A stretch of 64,000 nt of DNA from an uncultured Clostridia bacterium (GCA_938046095.1 CALIXS010000013.1:62001-126000), one strand, 5' to 3'; shown: positions 23,672 through 33,157, counted from the first letter of the stretch. Notes: generated by a model not told the origin, from the sequence alone. Translations and numbers: made by a program.

Positions 23672-26600
23672 ATGTCAAAAAAGAAATATGCCGTAATGGA
23701 CGGAAATACGGCTGCAGCGCATGTTGCATATGCGTTCACAGAGGTCGCCGCGATCTATCCGATAACGCCGTCGTCTCCGATGGCCGAAAAGGTAGATGAA
23801 TGGGCGGCTAACGGCAGAAAAAATTTGTTCGGTTCACCTGTCGATGTTATTCAGATGCAGTCGGAGGCCGGTGCCGCAGGAACGTGTCACGGCTCACTTC
23901 AGGCGGGTGCGCTGACAACGACGTTCACGTCATCTCAGGGGCTTATGCTGATGATTCCGGCTATGTATGCCATGGGTGGACAATTCCTCCCCAACGTGAT
24001 ACATATCGCATCGAGAGTTGTAACCTCAAACCATCACTCGATATTCGGGGATCATACCGATTTTATGACGTGCAGAACGACAGGCTATGCGATGCTCATG
24101 TCATCATCGCCTCAGGAGGCGATGGACATGGCGGCTGTAGCTCATCTTTCAGCTATAAGCTCAAAATATGCGTTTATGCACTGTTTTGACGGCTTCAGGA
24201 CATCCCATGAGATGCAGAGAATAGAAACGCTTGATTATGAGGAACTCAGAGATCTGACCGATTGGGAGGCTGTTAAAACGTTCAGAAAGCATTCTCTTAA
24301 TCCCGAGCATCCGAGCAACAGAGGTAATAATACAAATCCGGACATATTCTTCCAATGCAAGGAGGGGGCAAATGTAAAAAGCGCTGCCGTCCCGGAAGCC
24401 GTTCGAAGGTACATGGACGAAATAAACAGGCTTACAGGGAGGAATTACAAGCTCTTTAATTATTACGGCGCTGATGATGCGGAGGAGGTTATCGCAGTAA
24501 TGTGCTCCGCGTCGGAGAGCGTAAAGGAAACCGTAGATTATCTGAATTCAAAGGGGAGAAAGGTTGGAATGGTACAGGTTCATCTTTACAGACCGTTTTC
24601 CGTCCGTGATTTTGCCGAAGCCGTTCCCGAATCCTGCAAAAGAATTGCCGTTCTCGACAGGAGCAAGGAGACGGGATCGGTAGGCGAACCCCTTTATCTC
24701 GATGTTTGTACAGCTCTGAATCAGGCGGGCAGAACAGATATAAAAATTGTCGGCGGGCGCTACGGCTTGTCATCAAAGGATACGACACCGGGACAGTTGA
24801 TAGCGGTTTATGACAATCTAAAAAAAGAAAAACCAAAGAATGATTTCACAATCGGGATAACAGACGACGTTACAAATACTTCGCTTGAATATACAGCGGT
24901 CGAAATACCGAGTGAAGACCGGATTTCATGTAAAATATGGGGACTTGGGGGTGACGGAACAGTCGGAGCAAACAAGAACGCAATTACTACCATAGGGGTT
25001 ATAGCCGATAAGTATGTGCAGGCATATTTTTCATATGATTCGATGAAATCGGGCGGGCTGACACAGTCACACCTCAGGTTCGGTGATACGCCAATAAGAT
25101 CGACATATCTCGTCTCATCGGCAGATTTTATAGCGGTACATGCACCGACGTACATCAACAAATACGATACGACGGGCGACCTGAAAAAAGGCGGGACGTA
25201 TCTTCTCAACTGCCCGTGGACAAAGAATGAACTCGACGAACGGCTGCCGGGCAGTATGAAACGTGAGTTTTACGAAAAGCATGCGAAACTGTATATTATC
25301 GATGCGGAAAAGCTTGCCGAAGAGGCGGGGCTCGGAAACCGCACAAACAACATTCTTCAGGCTGCGTTTTTCGCTCTGACAAATGTAATTCCGATTGAAA
25401 CCGCCGTTTCTGACATGAAAAAAAACAACCGCATATCGTATTTCAAAAAGGGCGGACAAACTCTCGTCGATATGAATGACAAAGCGGTTGACCTCGGCAT
25501 TGCCGGCTTTGAGAGGGTGAATATACCGGAAAGCTGGGGTACGGCTGTATGTGAACGGCAGTTTGAAAGCGATGCGACACCGTTTGTCAGGGATATTGTT
25601 ATTCCGATGGATCGACAGCAGGGAGACAAACTGCCTGTTTCCGTATTTCAAAAGTACGGAGTTATTGACGGAACATGGGAGAACGGAACCTCCGCATATT
25701 CGAAGCGGGGCGTCGCAAAGACCGTTCCGAAATGGGACAGCGTAAGGTGCGTACAATGCAACAGATGCTCGGCGGCATGTCCTCACGCGGCAATCAGACC
25801 GGTGCTGCTTAACGAAGAGGAAAAGGTGAATGCTCCCGCACACTTTCTTACATCAAAAGCAAAAGGGCTCGGGAAAAAAACTCCCGAATACGCCTTCCGC
25901 ATTCAGGTTTCGCCGTACGACTGCCTCGGCTGCGGCGTATGTCTGACCGTTTGTCCCGCATCAGGAGCTTTGACTATGACGGATTTTGATAAAATGAAAT
26001 TTGAGCAGGCTTATTTTAATGAATATGCGATGAAAGAAAAATATCTGAAGCACGACGTGATAAGCAACAAAAATATTAAGCTCAGCCAATTTGCAAAGCC
26101 GTACTTTCAATTTTCCGCCGCATGTGCGGGCTGTGCGGAAACTACGTATCTCAAGCTTATAAGTCAGCTTTTCGGAGATCGCATGTACGTGGGAAATGCT
26201 GCGGGATGCTCATCGGCATACAGCGGAGGGGCGCCGATTTTACCGTATTGCCGCGATGAACGCGGCTTCGGACCCGCATGGGAACATTCGCTTTTCGAAG
26301 ACAATGCGGAATTTGCCTATGGATATTTTCACGCACAGGAGGTCATAAAAAATGAGTTGATTATGAGCTTGAAAACACTTTTGAAAGCGAATATGGCAGT
26401 TGATGAAATAGAAGCGTATCTTAAATACCGGGAGGACGGCGATAAGTCGAGAACGGTTACCGACATGCTGATAAAAGCTCTGGAAAGGCTCCCGGCAGAC
26501 GATGAAATCAGATCCGTACTCGAAAAGAAGGAATATCTCGCGAAAAAGTCCGTCTGGGCAGTAGGCGGCGACGGCTGGGCATATGATATAGGCTTCGGCG

Positions 26601-27205
26601 GGATAGATCACGTTTTGGCTCAGAACAGAGACATAAACCTGCTCGTACTCGATACGGAGGTTTACTCCAACACAGGTGGACAGTCTTCGAAGGCGACGCC
26701 TACATCGGCGGTGGCAAAATTCGCTGCGGGCGGCAAGCAGATCGCCAAGAAGGATATAGGCTCAATATTTATGAGTTACGGATATGTATATGTTGCACAG
26801 GTCGCCATCGGGTACGATCAAATGCAGACACTGCGTGCGATCAGGGAAGCGGAGTCGTATCCCGGACCTTCGATTATAATTGCGTATTGTCCTTGCCTTG
26901 AGCACGGAATAAAAGCAGGAATGAGCTGCACTCAGACGGAAATGAAGCGCGCGGTGGAGTGCGGATACTGGCATCTGTACAGGTTTGACCCGCGCAGGGC
27001 AGCAGAAGGTGACAATCCGTTCCGGCTTGATTCGCCTGAACCGAATTACGATCTTATGCTTAATTACCTGAAAGGCGAGAGGCGTTATGCGGCTCTTGAG
27101 ATAAATTTCCCGGAGCGTGCAGAAGAGCTGTATTCGAGAGCTGTTTTGGAATCCAAGGCAAGATATGAAAAATACTGCAGGCTGGCCAAAGGTTCTTTAC
27201 GGTAA
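23672..27205 (+). CDS. nifJ: Pyruvate:ferredoxin (flavodoxin) oxidoreductase
   Basis: A 1177-residue single-chain PFOR converting pyruvate and CoA to acetyl-CoA, CO2 and reduced ferredoxin. Domain I begins MDGNTAAAHVAYAFTEVAAIYPITPSSP with the TPP/pyruvate residues. A 2x[4Fe-4S] ferredoxin domain has CVQCNRCSAACP and CLGCGVCLTVCP (about 690-770). The TPP domain has CAGCAETTYLKL, and GGDGWAYDIGFGGIDHV with the SNTGGQSSKATP loop. A C-terminal Cys pair region closes the protein. Position behind a pyruvate-yielding aldolase suggests this copy is expressed with that pathway; another housekeeping PFOR may exist elsewhere. Length is typical. Confidence 0.97.
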   Translation: MSKKKYAVMDGNTAAAHVAYAFTEVAAIYPITPSSPMAEKVDEWAANGRKNLFGSPVDVIQMQSEAGAAGTCHGSLQAGALTTTFTSSQGLMLMIPAMYAMGGQFLPNVIHIASRVVTSNHHSIFGDHTDFMTCRTTGYAMLMSSSPQEAMDMAAVAHLSAISSKYAFMHCFDGFRTSHEMQRIETLDYEELRDLTDWEAVKTFRKHSLNPEHPSNRGNNTNPDIFFQCKEGANVKSAAVPEAVRRYMDEINRLTGRNYKLFNYYGADDAEEVIAVMCSASESVKETVDYLNSKGRKVGMVQVHLYRPFSVRDFAEAVPESCKRIAVLDRSKETGSVGEPLYLDVCTALNQAGRTDIKIVGGRYGLSSKDTTPGQLIAVYDNLKKEKPKNDFTIGITDDVTNTSLEYTAVEIPSEDRISCKIWGLGGDGTVGANKNAITTIGVIADKYVQAYFSYDSMKSGGLTQSHLRFGDTPIRSTYLVSSADFIAVHAPTYINKYDTTGDLKKGGTYLLNCPWTKNELDERLPGSMKREFYEKHAKLYIIDAEKLAEEAGLGNRTNNILQAAFFALTNVIPIETAVSDMKKNNRISYFKKGGQTLVDMNDKAVDLGIAGFERVNIPESWGTAVCERQFESDATPFVRDIVIPMDRQQGDKLPVSVFQKYGVIDGTWENGTSAYSKRGVAKTVPKWDSVRCVQCNRCSAACPHAAIRPVLLNEEEKVNAPAHFLTSKAKGLGKKTPEYAFRIQVSPYDCLGCGVCLTVCPASGALTMTDFDKMKFEQAYFNEYAMKEKYLKHDVISNKNIKLSQFAKPYFQFSAACAGCAETTYLKLISQLFGDRMYVGNAAGCSSAYSGGAPILPYCRDERGFGPAWEHSLFEDNAEFAYGYFHAQEVIKNELIMSLKTLLKANMAVDEIEAYLKYREDGDKSRTVTDMLIKALERLPADDEIRSVLEKKEYLAKKSVWAVGGDGWAYDIGFGGIDHVLAQNRDINLLVLDTEVYSNTGGQSSKATPTSAVAKFAAGGKQIAKKDIGSIFMSYGYVYVAQVAIGYDQMQTLRAIREAESYPGPSIIIAYCPCLEHGIKAGMSCTQTEMKRAVECGYWHLYRFDPRRAAEGDNPFRLDSPEPNYDLMLNYLKGERRYAALEINFPERAEELYSRAVLESKARYEKYCRLAKGSLR

Positions 27206-27259
27206 ATCGCATATGAAACGGGCTTAAATTAAGCGCAGGAAAATTATCAACGCGATATA

Positions 27260-27297
27260 AAAAGACTCCGGATGCATTAAAGCATGAGGAGTCTTTT
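27260..27297. terminator. Bidirectional terminator between nifJ and crotonase gene
   Basis: AAAAGACTCC (27260-27269) pairs perfectly with GGAGTCTTTT (27288-27297), with an inner ATGC/GCAT stem. T-rich on either strand, it can stop both convergent transcripts. Confidence 0.88.
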
Positions 27298-27362
27298 CGC
27301 ATTTGCTTTTTTACGGTTACAGCTCGAAGCCGTGACACATCAGGAATCGTGATGCATCATGC

Positions 27363-28139
27363 CTATTTATTTTTGAATTCGGCTGTGCGCTTCTCAAGGA
27401 ATGCGCCCATGCCTTCTGCCTTGTCATCAGAGGCGAAACATGCTACCGAGGATTCGACCTCAAAACGACTCGCCGACTTGAGATCCATATCGAATCCGTC
27501 ATTGACGGCGCTGATAGCGGCGGCAACAGCGATAGGAGCTTTTGACATTATGGTTTTTGCCGTCTTTTCGGCGATTTCCATAAGATCTTCAGGTGCGACA
27601 ACTCTCTCAACAAGACCGATGCGATGAGCCTCTGCGGCATCGATCATTTCCGCTGTGAGGATAAGATACTCTGCCATTCCCTTGCCTACGAGACGGGAGA
27701 GCCTCTGAGTCCCGCCAAAACCCGGGATGATCCCGAGGCCGACTTCCGGCTGTCCGAATTTTGCTTTTTCCGAAGCGATCCTGATATCACATGCCATCGC
27801 AAGCTCACATCCTCCGCCGAGGGCAAAGCCGTTGACCGCAGCTATGACGGCCTTAGGGAGCTGTTCAATCCTGTTCATGACGTCGTGACCCTTTTGCATC
27901 ATCATGCGGCCTTCGAGAGGGCTGAGCTTGCTCATCTGAGCGATATCGGCGCCTGCGACGAACGAGCGTCCTTCGCCGGTGACTATTACAGCCCTGACCT
28001 CGTCATCGGAAGCGATTTTGCCGAATACATCGTAAAGTTCGTCCAGAACATCCATGTTCAGAGCGTTCAACGCTTCAGGTCTGTTTACGGTTACGGCGGC
28101 GAGTCCTTCGTTTATCTCGTATTTGATATTCTTATACAT
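27363..28139 (-). CDS. Enoyl-CoA hydratase (crotonase family)
   Basis: A 258-residue crotonase-family enzyme, most likely hydrating 2-enoyl-CoA (crotonyl-CoA) to 3-hydroxyacyl-CoA. The oxyanion-hole segments are AGADIAQM and NGFALGGGCELAMACD; the two catalytic glutamates are in GGCELAM and GQPEVGLG. The enzyme family normally sits in a butyrate or fatty-acid cluster, but no thiolase, dehydrogenase or acyl-CoA dehydrogenase lies here. GGGAAAG precedes the ATG. It follows thiT on the same strand by 58 bases with no terminator seen. Confidence 0.9.
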   Translation of the reverse strand: MYKNIKYEINEGLAAVTVNRPEALNALNMDVLDELYDVFGKIASDDEVRAVIVTGEGRSFVAGADIAQMSKLSPLEGRMMMQKGHDVMNRIEQLPKAVIAAVNGFALGGGCELAMACDIRIASEKAKFGQPEVGLGIIPGFGGTQRLSRLVGKGMAEYLILTAEMIDAAEAHRIGLVERVVAPEDLMEIAEKTAKTIMSKAPIAVAAAISAVNDGFDMDLKSASRFEVESSVACFASDDKAEGMGAFLEKRTAEFKNK

Positions 28140-28197
28140 TTTAACTTTCCCTTTCGTTAAAATCGATACAGAAAACTCCTGTTAATAATGTAACATT

Positions 28198-28836
28198 TTA
28201 TAAATTATTTTTCAACCCTTCGAGGCCTTTCCTTACGGCAGGAATGAAAAGAATGGCTACTGTTATCGCGCATTCTGCGGCGAGGTATGTAAGGTTATAC
28301 CAAAGAGACCATGTTAGCGCATTAAAGCCCTCAGGTGCATACGAACCGAAAAATATGAAACCCGATAATACGGCACAGACATATCTGCCTGCTACACCGA
28401 GCAAATAGCCTTTGATGAGTCCGTTCTTTCGGTTTCTGAATATGCCGCCTATTCCCATTGCGCCGAAGGCGAGAGGATAATCGATCAGAAGCTGGACAGG
28501 GTGAATGACATAAGGACCGAGTATAAGGTTGAGAAGGCCGAGGCACACACCGGCAATAACACCCTGACGTGTGCCGAAAAGGTATGCGCAAAGAGCCACG
28601 GGAAGCATTGAAAGAAGTGTCACGGAGCCGCCCTGAGGCATGCTGAACAGTTTGATATTGCTCAGTATCACGGCAAGCGCGATAAGCAAAGCCGAAACAG
28701 TCATCGCTTTCATGTCGGGCTTTTTCTTTTTCCCGCCGGAAGGAATCATGATAAGCAGAAGAAGAATGAGCATTACGAAAACAGTGGTGATCTGACCGAC
28801 GGTTGATTCGAAAAAACTCTGAAGATCGTCAAACAT
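28198..28836 (-). CDS. thiT: Thiamine-specific ECF transporter substrate component
   Basis: A 212-residue membrane protein with about six helices matching ThiT: QGGSVTLLSMLPVALCAYLFGTRQG, the IHPVQLLIDYPLAF segment, and WYNLTYLAAE near the C-terminus, which line the thiamine pocket. It carries an extra N-terminal helix and a GGKKKKPD loop before the core. It binds thiamine and works with the general ECF ATPases and EcfT, not present in the window. A TPP riboswitch and its own promoter lie upstream, so expression should fall when TPP is abundant. Confidence 0.93.
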   Translation of the reverse strand: MFDDLQSFFESTVGQITTVFVMLILLLLIMIPSGGKKKKPDMKAMTVSALLIALAVILSNIKLFSMPQGGSVTLLSMLPVALCAYLFGTRQGVIAGVCLGLLNLILGPYVIHPVQLLIDYPLAFGAMGIGGIFRNRKNGLIKGYLLGVAGRYVCAVLSGFIFFGSYAPEGFNALTWSLWYNLTYLAAECAITVAILFIPAVRKGLEGLKNNL

Positions 28837-28842
28837 AAAAAA

Positions 28843-28865
28843 CCTCCTTTTCAGTACATAGGAGG
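28843..28865 (-). promoter_or_regulatory. Shine-Dalgarno sequestering hairpin of thiT
   Basis: On the minus strand CCTCCT (28865-28860) is complementary to the thiT ribosome binding site AGGAGG (28848-28843), with 11 bases between. It lies between the riboswitch and the ATG and suits a translational off switch. Confidence 0.6.
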
Positions 28866-28895
28866 GGAACTCAGTGGATACGTATATAAAAATAT

Positions 28896-28984
28896 ATCCT
28901 TCGCTTCCTACGACGGCATTATCCGTATCAGGTATTGAGGGTCTTACCCGGAGCGGGTAACTCTCAGCAATCAGCTCCCCTTGC
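28896..28984 (-). promoter_or_regulatory. TPP riboswitch upstream of thiT
   Basis: Read on the minus strand, the THI-box core is present: GGGGAGC, GCTGAGAG, ACCCTCAATACCTGAT, and CGGATAATGCCGTCGTAGG. An optional P3-type hairpin TTACCCG/CGGGTAA sits between the first two. No T-rich terminator follows before thiT, so control is likely at translation. Confidence 0.95.
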
Positions 28985-28995
28985 GATCAACAATA

Positions 28996-29024
28996 AGAAT
29001 AATAAAATCATCGTCATTTGTCAA
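28996..29024 (-). promoter_or_regulatory. Promoter of the TPP riboswitch-thiT transcript
   Basis: On the minus strand TTGACA (29024-29019) and TATTCT (29001-28996) are 17 bases apart. The -35 box overlaps the last codons of thiN, and transcription would start just before the riboswitch. Confidence 0.7.
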
Positions 29025-29652
29025 TATCGGATGACGATATATCCGAGGATAATATGACGAGAAGCTTTCCGTCGGTGAAGGAAAGATGAGCCTCATCCTC
29101 CAAAATCTCGTTGCTTACGCCAAGCGAGGTGTCATCGCGCAGAATATGATTTGTCAGTGTGTATTTGCAGCCTCGCACCGTGAGACCGTTCACCTTCCCG
29201 CCATAGCTTATAAGACCGAGATAACGATAAGTGTTCCTGTAGACTGTTTTTTTTATTATATGGGCGCCGGGTGTGAGCATATATACGAAATTGATACCGT
29301 CCATAAACGCCAGACGGCAGTCTGATCCGGCGTATTTTGCAAGCATTCCGATATTGCCCATCGTATGGTCGAGGCGTCCGCCGAGACCGCCGAGTACGAC
29401 TATGTTTCGGGTGCCGTGCGATACGGCAAAGTCTACTGCGGCTTCGCTGTCGGTCATATCCTTGACGCGCGGCAGGATTATGGCGGGAGCGTCGGGCATC
29501 GCCGACGAGTCGTAATCGCCTATGAGCATATCCGGACTGATGTTGAGCTCCTTAGCTCTTATGTAGCCCCCGTCTGCGCATATACACATGCTGTGCTCGG
29601 GGACGGATATATTGTCTATTGCGTCTATAAAAGATGTTATGATGAGTGTCAC
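29014..29652 (-). CDS. thiN: Thiamine pyrophosphokinase
   Basis: A 212-residue enzyme transferring pyrophosphate from ATP to thiamine to give TPP. Family motifs are CADGGYIRAKELNI, PDMLIGDYDS, KDMTDSEAAVDFA and GGLGGRLDHTMGN; the C-terminal beta domain has SYGGKVNGLTVRGCKY and SLGVSNE. The start is GTG 29652, six bases after rluD stops. It is last in the run pepF-nadK-rluD-thiN and immediately upstream of the riboswitch-thiT unit, so uptake and activation of thiamine are neighbours, though only thiT is behind the riboswitch. Confidence 0.94.
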   Translation of the reverse strand: MTLIITSFIDAIDNISVPEHSMCICADGGYIRAKELNISPDMLIGDYDSSAMPDAPAIILPRVKDMTDSEAAVDFAVSHGTRNIVVLGGLGGRLDHTMGNIGMLAKYAGSDCRLAFMDGINFVYMLTPGAHIIKKTVYRNTYRYLGLISYGGKVNGLTVRGCKYTLTNHILRDDTSLGVSNEILEDEAHLSFTDGKLLVILSSDISSSDIDK

Positions 29653-29658
29653 GTGTTG

Positions 29659-30555
29659 TCACACCAGCCTTTCGATAAGCTCCGCCAGATCGGTGGCCAA
29701 GGGAGCGATAACCTCGAGCTTATTTTTTGTCATCGGGTGCAGGCACGTAAAACTGTGCGCGTGAAGCGCCTGACGCCCTTTAATATATGTTTCGTCACCA
29801 CCGTACAGACGGTCTCCGAGAAGAGGGTGTCCGATGGAGGCAAGATGGACCCTGATCTGATGGGTGCGTCCCGTAAGAAGTTCGAGCTCGGTAAGTGTCG
29901 CATTGTCGAATCTTTTTATGACGTGCACCTTTGTGGCGCTCGGGTATCCGCCATCGGCTTCGGATACGATGCTTCGACGTACGGAGTCTGCGGAGGGTCT
30001 TCCTATCGGCTTGTCTATGACAAATTCGTCCTCACTGATTATCCCTGAGGCGACGGCTGTATATCGTTTGCGCGTGAGGCCTTGGGACATCTGCATATTG
30101 ATTTCCGCCTGAGCATGTGAATTCTTGCCTATTACGAGTATCCCGCTCGTATCCATATCGAGTCTGTTAATAAAACGTATCTTAAATGATCTGCCCGTAT
30201 CCGACATGTATTTCATTATCCCGTTTGCTATCGTATGGTCGGGATGCCCTTTGGTAGGGTGTACGGTGATGCCCGCCTGCTTGTTTATTATCAGCAGGTC
30301 ATCGTCCTCGTACAGGACGTCGATCGGTATGTCCTCGGGAGGAAAATGGCTTTCCTCATCGGGAAGAGCAACTGATACACGATCGCCGCAGGCGGGAACG
30401 ATCCACCCCGGAACGCTTTTGCCGTTAAGCGTTATGAGGTTCTTATATTTAATTGTTCTCATCAGACGCGATGAAAGGTGATATTTTGTTTTGATAATTT
30501 TCCTGAGCTGAACGCCCGCCTCATCCTCAGAGACCGTAAATGTGAATTTGTCCAT
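29659..30555 (-). CDS. RluA-family 23S rRNA/tRNA pseudouridine synthase
   Basis: A 298-residue pseudouridine synthase of the RluA/RluD group. An S4-like N-terminal domain (about 10-75) precedes the catalytic domain, with the catalytic Asp in INRLDMDTSG and the family motifs LLTGRTHQIRVHLASIGHPLLGD and LHAHS. In Firmicutes several paralogues exist, so the exact modified site is not certain. It starts within two bases of the end of nadK. Confidence 0.93.
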   Translation of the reverse strand: MDKFTFTVSEDEAGVQLRKIIKTKYHLSSRLMRTIKYKNLITLNGKSVPGWIVPACGDRVSVALPDEESHFPPEDIPIDVLYEDDDLLIINKQAGITVHPTKGHPDHTIANGIMKYMSDTGRSFKIRFINRLDMDTSGILVIGKNSHAQAEINMQMSQGLTRKRYTAVASGIISEDEFVIDKPIGRPSADSVRRSIVSEADGGYPSATKVHVIKRFDNATLTELELLTGRTHQIRVHLASIGHPLLGDRLYGGDETYIKGRQALHAHSFTCLHPMTKNKLEVIAPLATDLAELIERLV

Positions 30556-30556
30556 G

Positions 30557-31363
30557 TTAAAGGAATTTGCTTTTTACCTTTGTCCAGAAATCGTAATCTT
30601 TAAATCTCATAAGCTCTACCGTTTTGTCCGAGAGAGAAATTTCGATATTGTCAGCTTTTTCGATCAGTTTGCTGAATCCGTCATAAGCTACGGTTATCGC
30701 GCTCTTTTCGCCGTAACTGTCCGGTACTATTCCCAGACTAAGGTCGGGAGGCAACAGGATGCTCGAGGTGAAGCTTCTGTAAGCCGTCGTATTCATAGGT
30801 GCGATAGGTGTCGCCTGAAGGAGCCTGAGTCTCGGGTCAACAATGCTTCCGCCGAGCGAGTAATTATATGCGGTGCTTCCGGCAGGTGTCGATATCAAAA
30901 GCCCGTCACCGCTGAACCGCTCTATGAAGGAGCCGCCGATGGATATGTTGAAATGGGCGGAATATGCGTAATTTGCAGCACTTGCGATGACTATTTCATT
31001 AATGCCGGTGAACTCCTCTTCTGTGCCGTCATGTTCGACGACAGCCCTGACCGACTGCATACGCTGAAGAGAATAATTGCCATGCATGTAATTGAAGATA
31101 AAATCGTCGAGCATCTCCGGCATGATCTCCTGGAAAAAACCGAGATGGCCGGTGTTGATCCCGATGATCGGTATTTTCGGAAACCCGAGCACGTGAATGG
31201 CTTCGAGAAATGTCCCGTCTCCGCCGATTATGACTATGAGATCGGGTTCATCCGCAATACTGCTTATAACCCTGAAAGCGGAGTCATCCAGCTTCCTGCG
31301 GAGCGCTTTGTCCGCATGCACGGAGTTGTCGGTATCGCTTGCATAAATGAATATCTTTTTCAT
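30557..31363 (-). CDS. nadK: NAD kinase
   Basis: A 268-residue enzyme phosphorylating NAD to NADP. The GGDGTFL motif is at about residue 48, followed by GINTGHLGFF, the NE(IV) motif GINEIVIAS and STPAGSTAYNYSLGG. Length matches short Gram-positive NAD kinases. GGAGGGA precedes the ATG, nine bases after pepF, and the run continues without gaps into rluD. Confidence 0.96.
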   Translation of the reverse strand: MKKIFIYASDTDNSVHADKALRRKLDDSAFRVISSIADEPDLIVIIGGDGTFLEAIHVLGFPKIPIIGINTGHLGFFQEIMPEMLDDFIFNYMHGNYSLQRMQSVRAVVEHDGTEEEFTGINEIVIASAANYAYSAHFNISIGGSFIERFSGDGLLISTPAGSTAYNYSLGGSIVDPRLRLLQATPIAPMNTTAYRSFTSSILLPPDLSLGIVPDSYGEKSAITVAYDGFSKLIEKADNIEISLSDKTVELMRFKDYDFWTKVKSKFL

Positions 31364-31372
31364 CAGTCCCTC

Positions 31373-33157
31373 CTAAAGAAGCGACTCGAGCTCGTCGACG
31401 AGTTCACGGAATAGAACAAGTGCGTCCTTGATCGGCTCCTTCGAGGTCATGTCAACTCCGGCTATCTTAAGCTCGTCTACGGGGTACATACTCGAACCGA
31501 GAGTCAAAAATCTTTTGTAATCAGCAACAGCCTGCGGGCCGCCTTCGAGGATGCGCCGCGAAAGTGCGACAGCAGCCGAAAATCCCGTCGCGTACTGATA
31601 AACGTAAAATGCGTTGTAAAAGTGGGGGATTCGTGCCCATTCATATCTGATATATTCATCGCGGGAGACGACATCACCGAAATAAAGCGCATTAAGCTCC
31701 TCATACTTTTTACAGAGTATATCTGCTGTCAGGCAGCCTCCCTGCTCAACATAATCATGCGACCAAGCCTCGAATTCCGCAAACATCGTTTGACGGAATA
31801 TAGTGGCCCGTATCTCTTCTATAAATCTGTTTATGAGATATTTCTTCATCTCAGGCGTTTTTTCCTTACGAAGAAGATAGTTCAGCAGAAGGCATTCGTT
31901 GACGGTAGAGGCGACTTCGGCGACGAAGATCGAATAATCGCCTGTGCACTGGGGCTGTGTATGCCGTGTGTAATACGAGTGCATAGAGTGCCCCAGCTCG
32001 TGTATCAAAGTAAGGACGTCCTGCAGTCTGCCCTGAAAATTGAGAAGTATATACGGATTTGTGTCATATGTGCCGAAGCTGTAGGCGCCGCTCGTCTTGC
32101 CGGTGTTCTCATATACATCGACCCAGCGCTCCTTTATGCCGCGCGAGACTATATCGACATAATCGCTTCCCATAGGGGCGAGCGCCTTTTTTATCATATC
32201 GACGGCGTCATCAAATGGAATCTCAAAACAGGGGAGTTTGGCGAGAGGGGTGTAGACGTCGTACATCATGAGCTCATCAAGTCCGAGCGCCTTTTTTCTT
32301 AATCCGAGATAGCGGTGAAGTGTAGGCAATGCTTCGTGAATTTCCGTAATTAAATTATCGTAAACTGATTCCGGGATATTATCTCTGAAAAGTGCAGCGT
32401 TCCTCGCAGAAGAATAATTATGCATACGTGCCGCAGCACAATCATATTTGACGCTGTTGGAATATGTGGCGCCGATCGTGTTGATGTGGCGCTTATACGC
32501 TTCGTACATGTTACGGAAGGCTTGTTTCCTTTTGTCCCTGTTCTCACCCTCAAGGTATGAAATATAGTTTCCGTGCGTAAGTTCTCTGCCTCCGACGGGC
32601 TCAAATTTAAGATCGGCATCGTTGAGCATGGAGAATATGGTATCTGCACCGCCGAGGACATCGCCGAGTTCGGCGAAGATATGCTCCTCTTTTGCGGACA
32701 GGACGTGTTTTTTTTCGCGAAATATGTTGCGTATGTTGAATTCGTATTCTGCGAGGGCGGGCTCTTCGGCTATAAACCCGAGTATTTTATCCTCGGGTGA
32801 AGCCAAAAGCTCGGGCGTCATAAAGCTTGAGGCGGCGGTTGTTTTGGCCGCTGCGGCCATAGCTTTGCCGAACATTTCCTGATATCTGCTCACTCTGTTG
32901 TCCTCGTCCTGCTTCATTTTTGCGTAGCAGACAAGCCTGCTGAGCCTTAAGGCTGCTTCGTCGGATTTTTTTAGAGCCGCCAAAAGAGTATCGGCGCTTT
33001 CGGCAAGCCTGCCCTGAAAGGTGAGCAGCTCCTGCGTTATATCATCTATGGACGCGAGTTCTCTTTCCCATCCTTTATCGTCTTCGTACATGCCGGTCAG
33101 ATCCCATTTTGACTGTTCGGGAATATCGCTTCTTTCTCTGGTCTTTTTGGTTGCCAT
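31373..33157 (-). CDS. pepF: Oligoendopeptidase F (M3 family)
   Basis: A 594-residue cytoplasmic zinc endopeptidase for short peptides. The active site HELGHSMHSYYT (HExxH) is at about residue 380, with the third ligand Glu in VAEVASTVNE. The N-terminal helical domain has the MATKKTRERSDIPEQSKWDLTG-type start (first 20 residues typical for PepF). ATG 33157 has CGGAGG upstream; the open frame continues a long way upstream but that part is antisense to another gene. It heads the minus-strand run with nadK, rluD and thiN. Confidence 0.95.
   Translation of the reverse strand: MATKKTRERSDIPEQSKWDLTGMYEDDKGWERELASIDDITQELLTFQGRLAESADTLLAALKKSDEAALRLSRLVCYAKMKQDEDNRVSRYQEMFGKAMAAAAKTTAASSFMTPELLASPEDKILGFIAEEPALAEYEFNIRNIFREKKHVLSAKEEHIFAELGDVLGGADTIFSMLNDADLKFEPVGGRELTHGNYISYLEGENRDKRKQAFRNMYEAYKRHINTIGATYSNSVKYDCAAARMHNYSSARNAALFRDNIPESVYDNLITEIHEALPTLHRYLGLRKKALGLDELMMYDVYTPLAKLPCFEIPFDDAVDMIKKALAPMGSDYVDIVSRGIKERWVDVYENTGKTSGAYSFGTYDTNPYILLNFQGRLQDVLTLIHELGHSMHSYYTRHTQPQCTGDYSIFVAEVASTVNECLLLNYLLRKEKTPEMKKYLINRFIEEIRATIFRQTMFAEFEAWSHDYVEQGGCLTADILCKKYEELNALYFGDVVSRDEYIRYEWARIPHFYNAFYVYQYATGFSAAVALSRRILEGGPQAVADYKRFLTLGSSMYPVDELKIAGVDMTSKEPIKDALVLFRELVDELESLL

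Noticed and set aside
29365..30048. 227-residue plus-strand open frame across thiN and rluD
   Set aside because: Covers parts of two well-identified genes on the other strand; no start signals.
30542..31414. 290-residue plus-strand open frame opposite nadK
   Set aside because: It is the antisense of nadK, which carries all NAD kinase motifs; no ribosome binding site or recognised domain.
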